This document shows positions 44,348 to 54,479 of a stretch of DNA of 64,000 bases, piece by piece. The notes beneath the pieces are model-generated. The model saw only the letters and a list, made by a program, of their open reading frames with translations. It did no database searches and was not told the origin of the DNA. Position numbers and translations under genes: made by a program. The stretch is taken from contig CAUYUJ010019931.1 in assembly GCA_963575745.1 (NCBI GenBank), forward strand, positions 103,936-167,935, in the 5' to 3' direction. Every line of letters starts with the position of its first letter. Position 1 is the stretch's first letter. This stretch comes from Prorocentrum cordatum. Lineage: Eukaryota > Sar > Dinophyceae > Prorocentrales > Prorocentraceae.

Positions 44348-44543
44348 GGCGGCGAGCGAGGGGGGGAAATTGGAAGGAGAAGGCCTTCTCAAAAGGCGGC
44401 GGGACTTCTCAGAAACCCTCGCGCCTTCTGGGAAGTCTCCAGAGTCTTCGGGGAAGGCTTCTAAGACTTCTCAGACGGCCCGAGGACTTCCGAGCCTTCC
44501 GAGAAGGCCCGCCACTTCTCACTTCCCCCCCTCGCTCGCCGCC
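44348..44543. mobile_element. MITE-like element type 6 (196 bp), with a third arm at 44,909
   Basis: The first 21 bases (starting GGCGGCGAGCGAGGGGGGGA) are perfectly repeated in inverse at the right end, and similarity continues to the GGCC blocks inside. The middle has repeated GACTTCTCAG and CTTCTGGGAAG units. Another arm, GGCGGCGAGCGTGGGGGGAA, lies at 44,909-44,960. Confidence 0.7.
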
Positions 44544-45679
44544 GAGTCTAAGGCCCCCCCGCCCGTCCTGGCCACACTTCCCCGCATGGTATCGCCCCGC
44601 CCCCCTCCCGATGCTCCCTCTGGGCGGCCCGACGCTTTTCCGGGCTCTCCTGGGCTCCCAGGGGCTTCCGGGACTGCCCAGGAAAGCCACCAAGGCTGCC
44701 ACAATGGCTTCACACCGGGGATCTTCTGACCCGGGCCAATGCAGACCCGAGTCAGTCTGACCCTGCAGGCTCCTGCAAGATCCTGCGAGATCCTGCACCC
44801 AAACCCGGGTAAGCGCGACCCTGGTCCCGCAAGATGCTGCAAGATTCCGCGCTCTGACTGACCCCCGTTTGCATCGACCCCCGTCTCTTGAGCCCCGATA
44901 ACATGCTTGGCGGCGAGCGTGGGGGGAAGTGAGAAGGAGCGGGCCGCTTCTGAGAGGCCCCACCGCCTTCTGAAAGGGCCGCGGCCTGCGAAGAGCCCCG
45001 AGAGGGCCGAAGACGGCCCCGAGAGGGCCCAAGGCACTGCCCAAGAGGGAGCCTCCAGAGGGGCCCAAGACGGCCTGAGGTGCCCAAGAATCACGGCACT
45101 CGTTCCAGCGGGGGGCTCTGCGTCCAGGGGGGGGATTCTGCGAGGTCGCCGGGCTCGGTTCGTCTCGCCTTGGGGTCTCTCCTTGTCGCCATTTGATGGA
45201 TTTGGTTCGCGCGCGGGCGGCCTCCAGCTCCAGGAAGGAACCTTGACCTCGGACCCTGGAGTGAGAGGGCCCAAAGACGGCTCAACAGGGTCCAAAGACG
45301 ACCAAGAGGGCCCCAAGACAGCCCAAAAGTGCGCTTAAGGAATCCCCAAGACTGCCCCAGAGGAGCCCAAGACGGAGGGCCGACAACAGTCCCCGTGAGA
45401 GCTCCTCGCGAAGAGGAGGCGAGAGGTCGCGTGTGACAACCTTCTGGGCAGTGCTTGAAGGGTCGACATGCAGAGTGTGCTTCGCTGCCACGGTGGCGGG
45501 TGAGCCGCTGGCATCTGGATAAGAAAGCAAAAGGAAGACATAGCGCCAGCGCATGGACCCAAGAGAGCTCAAAAAAGGGTAGAACACAGAGCGCGTGGCT
45601 GCGCGTGTATAAAGGATCCTCTGTGTGCTGATCTTTACGTGTAACAACCAAGTGCGTGGACCCCTGGCTCACGTCCGAA

Positions 45680-45840
45680 TCCACGTCCAACCTAAGGTCT
45701 AATCACCCGTCCGAGCCCGCGTCCAAACTGGCGTCCAACCCGCGTCAGAACCCACGTTGAAACTCACGCTCGAACCCACCCCTCAAACACACGACCGAGC
45801 CCGCGTCCAAACCTACGTCCAAACCGAGGCCCTGCCCAGT
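45680..45840. repeat. Degenerate GCCCGCGTCCAAAC minisatellite
   Basis: Units such as CCGAGCCCGCGTCCAAAC and CTACGTCCAAAC recur about every 16-20 bases just beyond the 3' end of the PDZ block at 45.9 kb. On the minus strand they read Gly-Leu-Asp-Val repeats that keep that block's frame open, so its true end is unclear. Confidence 0.75.
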
Positions 45841-45879
45841 GTGGGATACGCTCGAAGCCAAAGAGAGCAGGGGCCGTGC

Positions 45880-46602
45880 TAAGGTGCGGACACTCGCGGT
45901 GGTGGACTCCGAGCCCTCGTGGTCGTCCTCGCTCTCGTTCCGCCCTTCGGAGGGTTCCATCCCTGCGTGGGCCTCCAGAGTGCCGTTCTGGGTCTCGGGG
46001 ACGTCCGAATTCACGTCGGCGTCGTCAACAACCGTGACGCTCCTCTTCACCTCGATCTGCAGACGTTTGCCATGCTGTGAGGAGGCCTCGAACTGCTTGA
46101 TGATGCGGTCCATGAACACCTTCGAGTTGTTGTGCCAGCGAACGTCGTTCACCTTGACGAGCTGATCACCGACAAGGATCACATGCTTCGGATGTTTTTC
46201 GTTCCACTGAGCCAACGAGCCCTTGCGCCGTATCTTGCTGATGGTGACTGGGACGTTGTCGTTGTCGAGGCCCTCCAGCTGCCAGCCCAAGGCCGTTGCC
46301 ACGCCCGCCTTCTGCCAGACCGCCCGGCCGTGCTTGCCAGCCGACTTCGGCACCAGCAGAGATGCAGCGACCTTTTTCACCGTCGTCTTGGCGACCGTGG
46401 AAGAATGGACCCGGGTCGTAGACCCGTGGAGCTGGACCGACTTAGCCTGTAGCTCTTCTCCCAAAGTGCCTCCCGCCCTGCCCTCTGTCGAGTTGCCCTC
46501 CTTGTCTTCGTGAGTACCTGACGCTGATGGGGCGGTCTCCGGGCTTGGAGGGGCCGCCCTGGTGTCATTACGCCCGACGGCGACGTCCACCGCCACGCTA
46601 GC
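45880..46602 (-). CDS. PDZ block: one complete PDZ-like domain with acidic tail
   Basis: A possible acceptor (GCCCTTGCGAG, then G at 46,602) precedes ASVAVDVAVGRNDTRAA. After a linker the domain reads ATALGWQLEGLDNDNVPVTI, SKIRRKGSLAQWNEKHPKHV, ILVGDQLVKVNDVRWHNNSK and RLQIEVKR. The acidic tail has ESEDDHEGSESTT, very close to ADHEGSETT in the block at 49.4 kb, so the two blocks are tandem duplicates. HPKHV replaces the usual HPSQ. The start is taken from the acceptor and the 3' end is approximate. Confidence 0.7.
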
Positions 46603-47039
46603 CTCGCAAGGGCGGCAGGGAAAGCGACCACGACCCAAACATCAGGGTTTCCAGAATCGATCGTGCGCCAGAGGGACGTTCATCTACTCGTAACAAAGTG
46701 TCCGCATACCGATCGGTCAACATGGCCCGAACGCAAACAACCTCAAGCGGAAACTACGTACACATTGACCGAGCGTAGGCATGTAACCTTAATCACTGCA
46801 CCTCTTGCACCGACAGATTCGCTTCCAAATTGCTGCGTCTAAGTTTCAAAATATAATCCCAGAGCGGCTAAAGGGGCGATACACCAAAGACTCTGGATAC
46901 ACTCTCTGCGAGGCCAGAATTCATACACGTTCCGATTCTTAAGATTCCATTCCCTGGGAGGGGTGGGACCTTCCCCATAACACGGACCTTCCAAAGAGGG
47001 GCCCAAGAGTCGAACTCAAACTGATATTTCGAGCCCTCC

Positions 47040-47170
47040 GCCCCCAGATGACCCAGGCCCCTAAAGAGACCCCCAAGAAACCCCAGGAGGCCCCAAGAGG
47101 CCCAAAAGGCTCCAAGAGGCGACAGGCCCCAAGACACCCCAAAACCGCCCCCACGAGACATCCGAGTGGC
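47040..47170. repeat. Degenerate CCAAGACGGCCC repeat, block near 47.1 kb
   Basis: CCCCAAGA and GCCCAAAA units. The rest of 46,640-47,320 has no gene; it would be intron in the proposed gene. Confidence 0.65.
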
Positions 47171-47412
47171 GTCCCAAGAGATCCAAGGCACCTAGGAAGC
47201 ATGCGACCTATCACCCACACGCTGTAGTTGGATGGGCCGAAGACAAGTGGCCTTACCTAAACAAAACAAACAATGGATTCGAATGGGCCGAATGCGCGGT
47301 CGTACACGAAACTGGAACTTCATCGTGGCTGGGGGTGGGGTCGGTTACTCTTCTCTCGAAGTGGCCCCATGGCCTTGGGAGAATCCGACTGCGAGGGTAC
47401 ACCTTCGGTGTC

Positions 47413-47802
47413 CTCAGATTGTCTCTGCACCTTCACATAGAGGACCTTCTGCAGTTCACGAGAAGCCGCAACTTGCTTGGAAATGTGATCTACGAACATC
47501 TTCGAGTTGCTCTTCCAAGGAATCCCATTCACCTTGGTGATCTGGTCGCCAGGACGGATCGCTTGGCTTGGATGGGCGGCGTTCCACTGCTCCACCGAGC
47601 CCGTGCTCCGGATCTTGCCAACCGTGACGGGCACGCTGTCGTCCTCGAGATCAAAGTCGAGCTGCCAGCCCAAGGCCTTTGCGCTGCTCAGGCCCCCAGA
47701 GGACTTCGGCAGAACCAGAGCCGCCATGAAGCCCGGCGTCTTCCCGGCCTCCTCTGGCGTCCCGCTCTGCTTCTCAACGGCGAGCGAAGCCGAAGGGGTC
47801 AC
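47413..47802 (-). CDS. PDZ block: one complete PDZ-like domain
   Basis: The acceptor CGTAATAAG, then G at 47,802, leads into VTPSASLAVEKQSGTPEE, which resembles the start of the exon at 34,031 (also TAAG, then G, with a similar Ser-rich start). The domain reads SAKALGWQLDFDLEDDSVPV, GSVEQWNAAHPSQAIRPGDQ, ITKVNGIPWKSNSKMF and VLYVKVQRQSE. The 3' end is uncertain. CTGAG before GACACC (GA donor) keeps phase 0; GAAG before GTGTAC is a GT alternative; reading on would reach a stop at 47,320. Confidence 0.7.
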
Positions 47803-48002
47803 CTTATTACGCATCATGTGTGCCCACCCGTCGGAAGAAGTAGGTGGGAACGTGGAGTAGGAAAGCGGATCAAGCTGATCGGGTTCGGGCACACCCAAAA
47901 AGAGCAACCAAAAACAGCAGAACAGATCGATGCCTGAAGTAGGAAGGCGCTTGACGTAGGTTTGGAACTGGAATCCAGAAATGCCTACTCCCAACAACCG
48001 GC

Positions 48003-48004
48003 GT

Positions 48005-48047
<43 letters not shown>

Positions 48048-48052
48048 CACTT
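48003..48052. repeat. CA dinucleotide repeat
   Basis: Pure CA run. Another lies at 48,312-48,345. Confidence 0.95.
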
Positions 48053-48639
48053 TTAAGTCGGCGGCGCAGGAGTATCCTCAGGCGCGGACGGCAGATGGAA
48101 ATGCCAATTGCGATCGAGCATTGTCGAAGGCAGAGTGTACAAAACGTGCACACTGTCAAGTGCAGCGATGGGTGGTGTAAGGAGGAACTGTAAATCCATC
48201 GAACCGTGCAGCGCCAGAAAACCGAGGCAACTCAACTCCAAGTAAACTGAGGCGCGAGCAGTCTGGTGCGAATTGGCGGCCAGATCACCAGAGAGGGTGC
48301 CGGAGCGTGTATACACACACACACGTACACCACATACAAACACAAACACGCACCATGTCCGCCAACGCGGCGAGGCCACGCGAGAACCCACGCGCCCCGT
48401 ACAAACAAAGAACGACACGCCAGGCGAGGCGCACCTGGCGGCGGGGCCACGCGGGAGTCGTGGTCAGAGCCCGAGACGGCCCGAGAGAAAACTGCTCTGG
48501 CAAACCCTCGATCTGACATTACGAGCGCTCTCAACGAGACCGAACATGGGAGCTGCCCAAAAAGAAGCAAAACGAGGGGGACCTCGAAGAGACCCTCAGA
48601 GTATCGAATGCCTGCCCGTCGTTCTCGTCCTCTTCGTCA

Positions 48640-48720
48640 TCCTCCTCCTCCTCCTCCTCCTCCTCCTCCTCCTCCTCTTCCTTCTCCTCCTCCTCCTCCT
48701 CCGCCTCCTTCTCCTCATTC
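48640..48720. repeat. CCT microsatellite
   Basis: CCT run inside the gap between two PDZ blocks. The rest of 48,060-49,100 shows no gene. Confidence 0.95.
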
Positions 48721-49157
48721 TAACTCTCACCGTGATCCTCTTTCTCCGTCTCCTTCAGTCTCAGGGGGTCGGCGGAATGGCGTAAGCCTCTTGCATCTAG
48801 GAACTACTGAATAGAATGGAAAGAACTTACCGATCGGGGAACAAATTTACCCTACCGTTTGGCCAACCCAAACCAAACCTCTGATAAACCCTGGCCAACC
48901 CTGGCCAATCCTCCAGGTCAACCCCGCCAGACAACCCTGGTTGGGGAAGTTCCTCCTATCAGGTATAGTATCGATGCAAAGGGATGGGTTCAAGGACGGG
49001 GCAAGTGGGCGCGAGGGAGGAAAGCCGAGTCTAGAAACCCCCATTACGAGTGCTTTCTGTTCACGTGTTGGGTGCTTCGTAGAAGCTAGATGCATCGTCG
49101 AAGCTGCGCGAAACCTGCGCGTGAGCCAGGTGATCCTGGGAGAGGAAGCAGGAGGAC

Positions 49158-49158
<1 letters not shown>

Positions 49159-49190
<32 letters not shown>
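49159..49190. repeat. AGC microsatellite
   Basis: Ten or eleven AGC units. It lies just beyond the likely 3' limit of the PDZ block and is probably intronic. Confidence 0.95.
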
Positions 49191-49191
<1 letters not shown>

Positions 49192-49351
49192 CGCAGGAGC
49201 AGCAGGGCCAGCGGCACCAGGCACGGGAGCGCTGAAACGCGCAGGAGAGAAGGCGCACGGACAAAGGGCTTTGGACCGCGCTGAGGAATGGGTGCCCCAG
49301 TCCACGAGGCCCGATCTCGTGGTGAAATCTGGGCACGCACCCGAAGACCGC

Positions 49352-50514
49352 CTGAAGACCGCAGCCCTGACAGCGCACGGAACAGCGCAGGGTGGGTGCT
49401 TCCGTTGGGCCCGCTAGGGCGCTGACAATCTCGACGGTGGTCTCAGAGCCCTCGTGGTCGGCACCTGCCTCCTGTCGCCCCGCGGGGGGGAGCGGAGGAG
49501 GACTCGGCGCGGCGGGGAACGGAGGCGGACTCGGCGCTGTGGCGGCCCTGACCATCCTCTGCACCTTGATGGATAAGCGTTTGCCGTTCCTCGCGGCCTC
49601 GAACTGCTTGGCCACTTGGCTCACGAACGCCTTCGAGTTGTTGTGCCAGCTGACCCCGTTTACCTTGACGATCCGATCGCCTGCTTGGAGCGCTTGGCTC
49701 GGATGGGCTGCATTCCACTCAGCCACCAGGCCCTTGCGCCGGATCTTGCTGATGGTGACTGGGGCGCTGTCGTCATCGATACCCGCCAGCTGCCAGCCCA
49801 AGACAGATGCTGCAGCGGCCTTGTGGCCCTGCTGTCCCTTGAGAGACTTCGGCACCTTCAGGGACGCCACGAGCTCGTGCGTGCTCCACGTCTGTGTATC
49901 CACGGAGGCCTGAGCCTCCACTTGGGCGAGGGAATTCTTCATGGGAATCTGCGGCACTGCATTGACATCCTGGGCGTCTGGCTCGTCCGCGACAACCGGA
50001 GACTCGCTGGTGGCGTCCTTCAACGCGGGCCTCCAGATCTGAAGCTGCAGGGTCTTGTGTCCTCCGGGCCTGAAGAGGCGTCCGTTGTCGTACGCAGACA
50101 ACAGGTCCCTGCCAAATGCCCTGGAATTGTGCTGCCAGCGAACATCGTTGAAACCCATGATCCTGTCACCTGGGAGAATCGCTCTGAACAGATTGCCTCT
50201 GTTCCACTCGTCCACAAGGCCAATGCTCCTCACCGCGGTGACCGAGATGGGGGTCTTGTCGGCGTCAATGCTGAGCTTGAGGCCTGCTGTCAGCCCTGCT
50301 TCGTGCGCCCGGGTCATGTTGAGGTCCACTACGAACTTCCTCTCCTGGGTGTCGGTGGGATCTCGCGACCATGAACCGTCCAGTGCCCCGGCTTCTCCAC
50401 CAGACTTCTCCGCGGCGCTCTGCCGTCTGGATGCGGGCGCGGGCGCGTCCGAGTCGAAGTCCATCTCATACTCGTTGTACGATTCGACGTCCATGTCCAT
50501 GGTGAACCCCTGGC
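49352..50514 (-). CDS. PDZ block: two PDZ-like domains, second exon of the proposed gene
   Basis: The acceptor TCCTGTCAG, then G at 50,514, joins in phase to the first exon. The block opens with GFTMDMDVESYNEYEMDF, an acidic stretch. Domain 1 is divergent: GLKLSIDADKTPISVTAV, WNRGNLFRAILPGDRIMGFN, DVRWQHNSRAF. Domain 2 is canonical: SVLGWQLAGIDDDSAPVTIS, GLVAEWNAAHPSQALQAGD, IVKVNGVSWHNNSKAF, RLSIKVQRM. A Pro-rich linker and ADHEGSETT follow. CTTCAG before GCGGTC at 49,352 is a possible GC donor. The frame remains open to 49,061 with low-complexity Leu/Cys text, which I exclude. Confidence 0.75.
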
Positions 50515-50524
50515 CTGACAGGAT

Positions 50525-50748
50525 CAATCAGCATCGAATCGGTGAATCGGATCGGATCGGAATGTGCGTCGGATCGAAAAAAACATCGGCACGGAGTCGA
50601 CATCGAGTCGGATCGGCCGCGCCAAAATGCACAACGGCGCCACGTGAGCATCGGGACGCATCGTATCGTCGGAATGTCGGAATCGAATCGGGTCGAGCCG
50701 GCCAGAATCGATACCGAAACGGACCGATCAGATCGAAACTCTGACATC
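50525..50748 (+). repeat. ATCGGATCG-rich dispersed repeat, copy 3
   Basis: Aligns with copy 2 at 31,857 over its whole length. Its left end is ten bases from the acceptor of the second exon, so it fills the 3' end of intron 1. Confidence 0.75.
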
Positions 50749-50926
50749 CGCCGATATGATGTTTCTAGCCCGCTGCCCCAAAGGTCCCGACCAATTCACA
50801 GGGGGCGTTCTTTCAACCCAGAGCCGTCTTTGATGGTCCCAGGGCACGAAGACAACCCCCGAGGGCCGATATCGAAGAAACATAGCCCCGATTGAAACAG
50901 TCATATTGCCAAAGATCTGGGAAGCA

Positions 50927-51219
50927 GAGGCCTCCTAGGTCGGATCGGAGTAGATAGGGTCGGAGGATCGCGCCGCATCGCCGATACATCGGCGAGATGG
51001 GATCCGAGTAGATAGGGTCGGAGGATCGCGCCGCATCGCCGACACACCGGCGATGCATCGCCGATTCATTGGCGATGCATCGGCGACGTCGGCGATACGT
51101 CGGCGCCATCGGCGTGGAGAAATTCTGGCTACACGTCGGGCCGCATCGCCGATGCATCGGCGATGCGGAGCAATCCTTCGATCCCATCTCTGCTTCGACC
51201 CCGCTTGGGTGGCCTAGGG
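50927..51219. mobile_element. MITE-like element type 4, copy 2 (293 bp)
   Basis: It begins GAGGCCTCCTAGGTCGGATC and has two tandem copies of the GAGTAGATAGGGTCGGAGGA arm at about 50,952 and 51,008, against one inverted, more diverged arm at about 51,165-51,219. The centre again has GCATCGGCGA and GGCGACGTCGGCGAT units. It lies within intron 1 of the proposed PDZ gene. Confidence 0.75.
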
Positions 51220-51631
51220 GAATGGGCGACGAAAAGGAAAGGGTCTCACGCGCGATGGCATAGCGCCCTTCCGCGGTGACTCACGCGGACAGCCAGCGTG
51301 GCACACTACGTGGAGAACCAGGGCGCTCACGTCCAACCTTACGCGGGCCGCTTGCGCGCCAATGTCCGCGCAAAAGGACCAGTTTCTCTCCGTCGCTCAT
51401 GCCGTCGGAAGTCTGGAAGCGGGCAAGAGCCTATCATAGGCTAGCGCCCGCCTATCATAGGCTAGTGCCCACTCCCAGGGGAGTGAAAGAAGAAGAAGGG
51501 AAGAAAACTATCAAGATCATGTTGATGGTGCATACGTGCGATGAATCGGATTTCCTAAGCGCCTCTGAGCTGATCGTTGAGCCGAATCTGGGTGGCCCTG
51601 AGATGAGTCGCAATTGAAAGCCCTTACAAGC

Positions 51632-51803
51632 CTATGTCCGAGTCCAGGTCCAAAAACAGACCGAGGTGAGCGCCCGCCTCGACGTCCACGCTCGCTCCGG
51701 ACCCCGCGCGGGCGGCCTGCAGCCGCGAGGAGTCCAGGAGACGGCCGACGAGCGAATGGGCCGGCAGCCCACAGAGCGCCACGACGAGCAGAACGAGGCT
51801 CAT
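51632..51803 (-). CDS. First exon of the proposed PDZ gene, signal peptide
   Basis: ATG at 51,803 begins MSLVLLVVALCGLPAHS, a short hydrophobic core ending in a small-residue site: a good signal peptide, with cleavage probably after Ser17. The mature start is LVGRLLDSSRLQAARAGSG, then VDVEAGAHLGLFLDLDSD. The exon ends at ATAG before GCTTGT (GC donor), phase 1. Intron 1 runs to TCAG at 50,515, and joining restores a Gly codon and continues into the acidic start of the next exon. A TAA follows eight bases after the donor, so without splicing the product would be only 59 residues. No upstream ATG in this frame is needed. Confidence 0.65.
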
Positions 51804-51844
51804 TTTATGTAATGCGGAAGATCAAACAAGAAAAATGGCCTGTA

Positions 51845-52000
51845 CATAAACTTTCGGAGGTCCGCTAGGATTTCTTGGATCGGCGCTGGGCCCCCCTTGC
51901 GGCGCCTCTGGCGCCGCCCCTTGCTCGGTCCGCGCGCCAGGGAGGGGGTCCAGCGCCGATCCAACAGAAAAGCGCGCGGACCTCCAAATGTTTCTGAGTA
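51845..52000 (+). mobile_element. MITE-like element type 3, copy 1, just upstream of the PDZ gene start
   Basis: 156 bases with inverted arms. The left arm has AAACTTTCGGAGGTCCGC and TTGGATCGGCGCTGG; the right arm has the complement. The copy at 18,071-18,227 is the same length and opposite in direction. It ends about 40 bases from the start codon at 51,803, inside what would be the 5' leader or promoter. The rest of 52,000-52,600 shows no gene. Confidence 0.8.
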
Positions 52001-52612
52001 TGCCGCCTTTCTTCTTTGAAAAAAGTTCAGTGGGCAGGAAACCCGAATACAGATGTAGTAATAAACAGTGCGCCCGATGCGGCCAGAGCCATCAGGCGCT
52101 GTGAGCCAGGACGGCTGCGGAAGGAGCAGGGCGGTGCGGACAGGCGCGAGGACCCGCGCATGATTCCGCTTCTGGAAAGGATCTACACTTGTTAAAGGGC
52201 CCAGAAATACACAAACAAATAGATACAAATCCCAGCATTCCTGTTTTAGTCTTCCCCCCCACTTCCCATAGTTTCCCATATTTTCCCGGGAGTCGACGAA
52301 TAATTGTGTCTGTGTGTTTTTCCCCTCCTGGCCTTTACGTAGAGATCACACGAACAAGGCGAGGAGCATGGAAGAGTGCTGCGCGACACAGGAGCTGCCA
52401 GGTGCAGTGCCTGGCGCGCCAGGCGAGAATCCAACCGAAAATCGTACAACCCAGTTCGCAACCTCTCACGCGTGTCTGGCTGGCAAGCGTCTCGCCGAGA
52501 CAAATGTCCGAGACGGGTTCGCGCGCATCGCCAAAACAGCATCCTCCTGGAAGCTGGGCCTTTTCGGAAGCCGAACGACCACAAGAAGGCAATCCTGGGT
52601 CCTCATTCCCTT

Positions 52613-52782
52613 GGTCGACCCCACAGGGGGTCCAGCTGAAAAAGGGTGGTGCAATAGACTTGGGGCAATTGTATTGTAACAGTACTGCGCCAGAGAATTC
52701 TATTGCATTGCAGCCCCATAAATCTGCCGCAGCAAACCTATTGCACCACCCTCTTTTCGCTGGACCCCACTTTGGGTCAACC
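52613..52782. mobile_element. Palindromic MITE-like element type 5 (170 bp)
   Basis: The arms GGTCGACC... and GGTTGACC... match over 45 bases, with shared blocks GGGGTCCAGC (left arm GGGGGTCCAGC) and GGGTGGTGCAATAG. Pairing continues inwards (TGGGGC, CAAT), so nearly the whole element would fold into one hairpin. Confidence 0.8.
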
Positions 52783-52954
52783 AGAAAATTCCCCCCGGAG
52801 GTTTCTGGGAGCTCTGGGGGGGCCTCTGCAGGCCTCTGCAGGCCTCCAGGTGACTCCTCCGTGAGCCCGCGCAGGCACCCGACGAGTCCCAGAGAGCACC
52901 AGGAGCGCACACGAGCCTCAGGACACCCGTCTTGTGCAGATCCTCGGATCCTTC

Positions 52955-53455
52955 CTCCTCCTCCTCCTCCTCCTCCTCCTCCTCCTCCTCCTCCTCCTCC
53001 TCCCTCCCTCCTCCTCCTCCTCCTCCTCCTCCTCCTCCTCCTCCTCCTCCTCCTCCTCCTCCTCCTCCTCCTCCTCCTCCTCCTCCTCCTCCTCCCCCTC
53101 ATCCTCCTCCTGCTGCGCACAGGCCGTTCTTCGACAGCCTTCTGGGCCCTGAAAGGGGCCCCAGATGCCCTGGGCGTCGAAAGGGGAAGCCCGAGGGACG
53201 GCCGGGAAGGGAGCCCTAGTGTCCGAAGGCGGTCCCACGACACCCCTTCCCTCAAGACCCACTTCTTCATAGTCCCTCCTCCTCCTCCTCCTCCTCCTCC
53301 TCCTCCTCCTCCTCCTCCTCCCCCTCCTCGTCCTTGTCCTCCTCCCTCCTCCTCCTCCTCCTCCTCTCCTCCTCCTCCTCCTCCTCCTCCTCCTCCTCCT
53401 CCCTCCTCCTCCCTCCTCCTCCTCCTCCTCCTCCTCCTCCTCCTCCTCCCCCTTA
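52955..53455. repeat. Two CCT microsatellite blocks
   Basis: Pure CCT at about 52,955-53,110 and CCT with CCTCCC variants at 53,275-53,450. The 160 bases between are not recognisably coding. Confidence 0.95.
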
Positions 53456-53665
53456 AACATTGGCCACAGGACCTCTCCTGGCTGCGTTCTGCCCAGAACA
53501 TTTTCTCAGCCGCTCGAGGCAAAAAATGTTCTCATGCCCCAGCGCCTTACTTTGCGTTGGGCCATAAGAACTGTATGGCTGCTGACGCAGATTCTCATCT
53601 CCCCCTCCCCCTGATCCTCCTCGGATTTCTCCTCCTCTTGACCTTGATGCCGGTCATGTGTTCGC

Positions 53666-53679
53666 CGTTGCTGCTTCTC

Positions 53680-53768
<89 letters not shown>

Positions 53769-53770
53769 AC
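53666..53770. repeat. CTG microsatellite, about 30 units
   Basis: Pure CTG (CAG on minus) with single changes near 53,680, 53,709 and 53,768. Confidence 0.95.
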
Positions 53771-53779
53771 TAGTTGGAC

Positions 53780-54470
53780 TCGCCAGATCACCAGACTAGT
53801 CAGACCAGGCACAATAGCGAATCGACCAACCAACCAAGACCAATCAATCAACCAGACCAGACCAAGCAGACCAGCACAGGCGAACCGAATGGACTACTTG
53901 ACCAACCAAACCCGACCAGACCAAGGCCAGCCAAGCGAACCGAACGAACCAAACCAACCGAAACAGCCAAACCAGAAGAAAACCTGTGCGACCACACTGG
54001 TCAGACAAACAAGCCGAGATCGAATACAAAAGAAACCTGACGACTGGACCAACCAGATCAACTGGACCAGCCAGACTAACCGGACCCAATGGAGCACCCA
54101 CACCAAACGAAGCAGGCCAACCAACCAGACCAGATATGAGAACAGCAAGTCCACACCAACCATTCCGAGCAGATCAGCCCGACGAAGTAGACCAGCAAAG
54201 CTAATCGAGTCAGACCCACCAAGCCAGACGGCTGTACCAGACCAGGCCAACCAGACCAACCAAGTGAACTACTCGACCAACCAGAAAAACCAGACCAGCC
54301 AGACCAGACTAACCCAACCACGAGCAGCCAGACAAATTCGACCAACCAGGCCATCCGAACCAGTCCGACGATGCCGTCCAGACCGACCAGACCAACAAAA
54401 CCAATCGGACCAATCCAACCAGACTAACCAGACCAACCAGATGAACGTTCTTGCGACTTGTACCACCAGG
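53780..54470. repeat. Degenerate GACCAACCA repeat
   Basis: Imperfect four- to five-base units (GACCA, ACCAA, CCAG) for about 700 bases. The open frames here are Gln/Thr/Asn or Trp/Leu/Val rich and come from the repeat. Confidence 0.85.
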
Positions 54471-54479
54471 AGAGCCGAT

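Noticed and set aside
45091-45690. Open frame of 199 residues on the minus strand after the 45.9-kb PDZ block
   Set aside because: It lies over the GCCCGCGTCCAAAC minisatellite and CCAAGA repeats and shows no PDZ or other motif.
51825-51845. GCCATTTTTCTTG upstream of the signal-peptide exon as a relic of the dinoflagellate spliced leader
   Set aside because: Only about eight bases fit the leader as I know it and the diagnostic GGCTCAAG end is missing.
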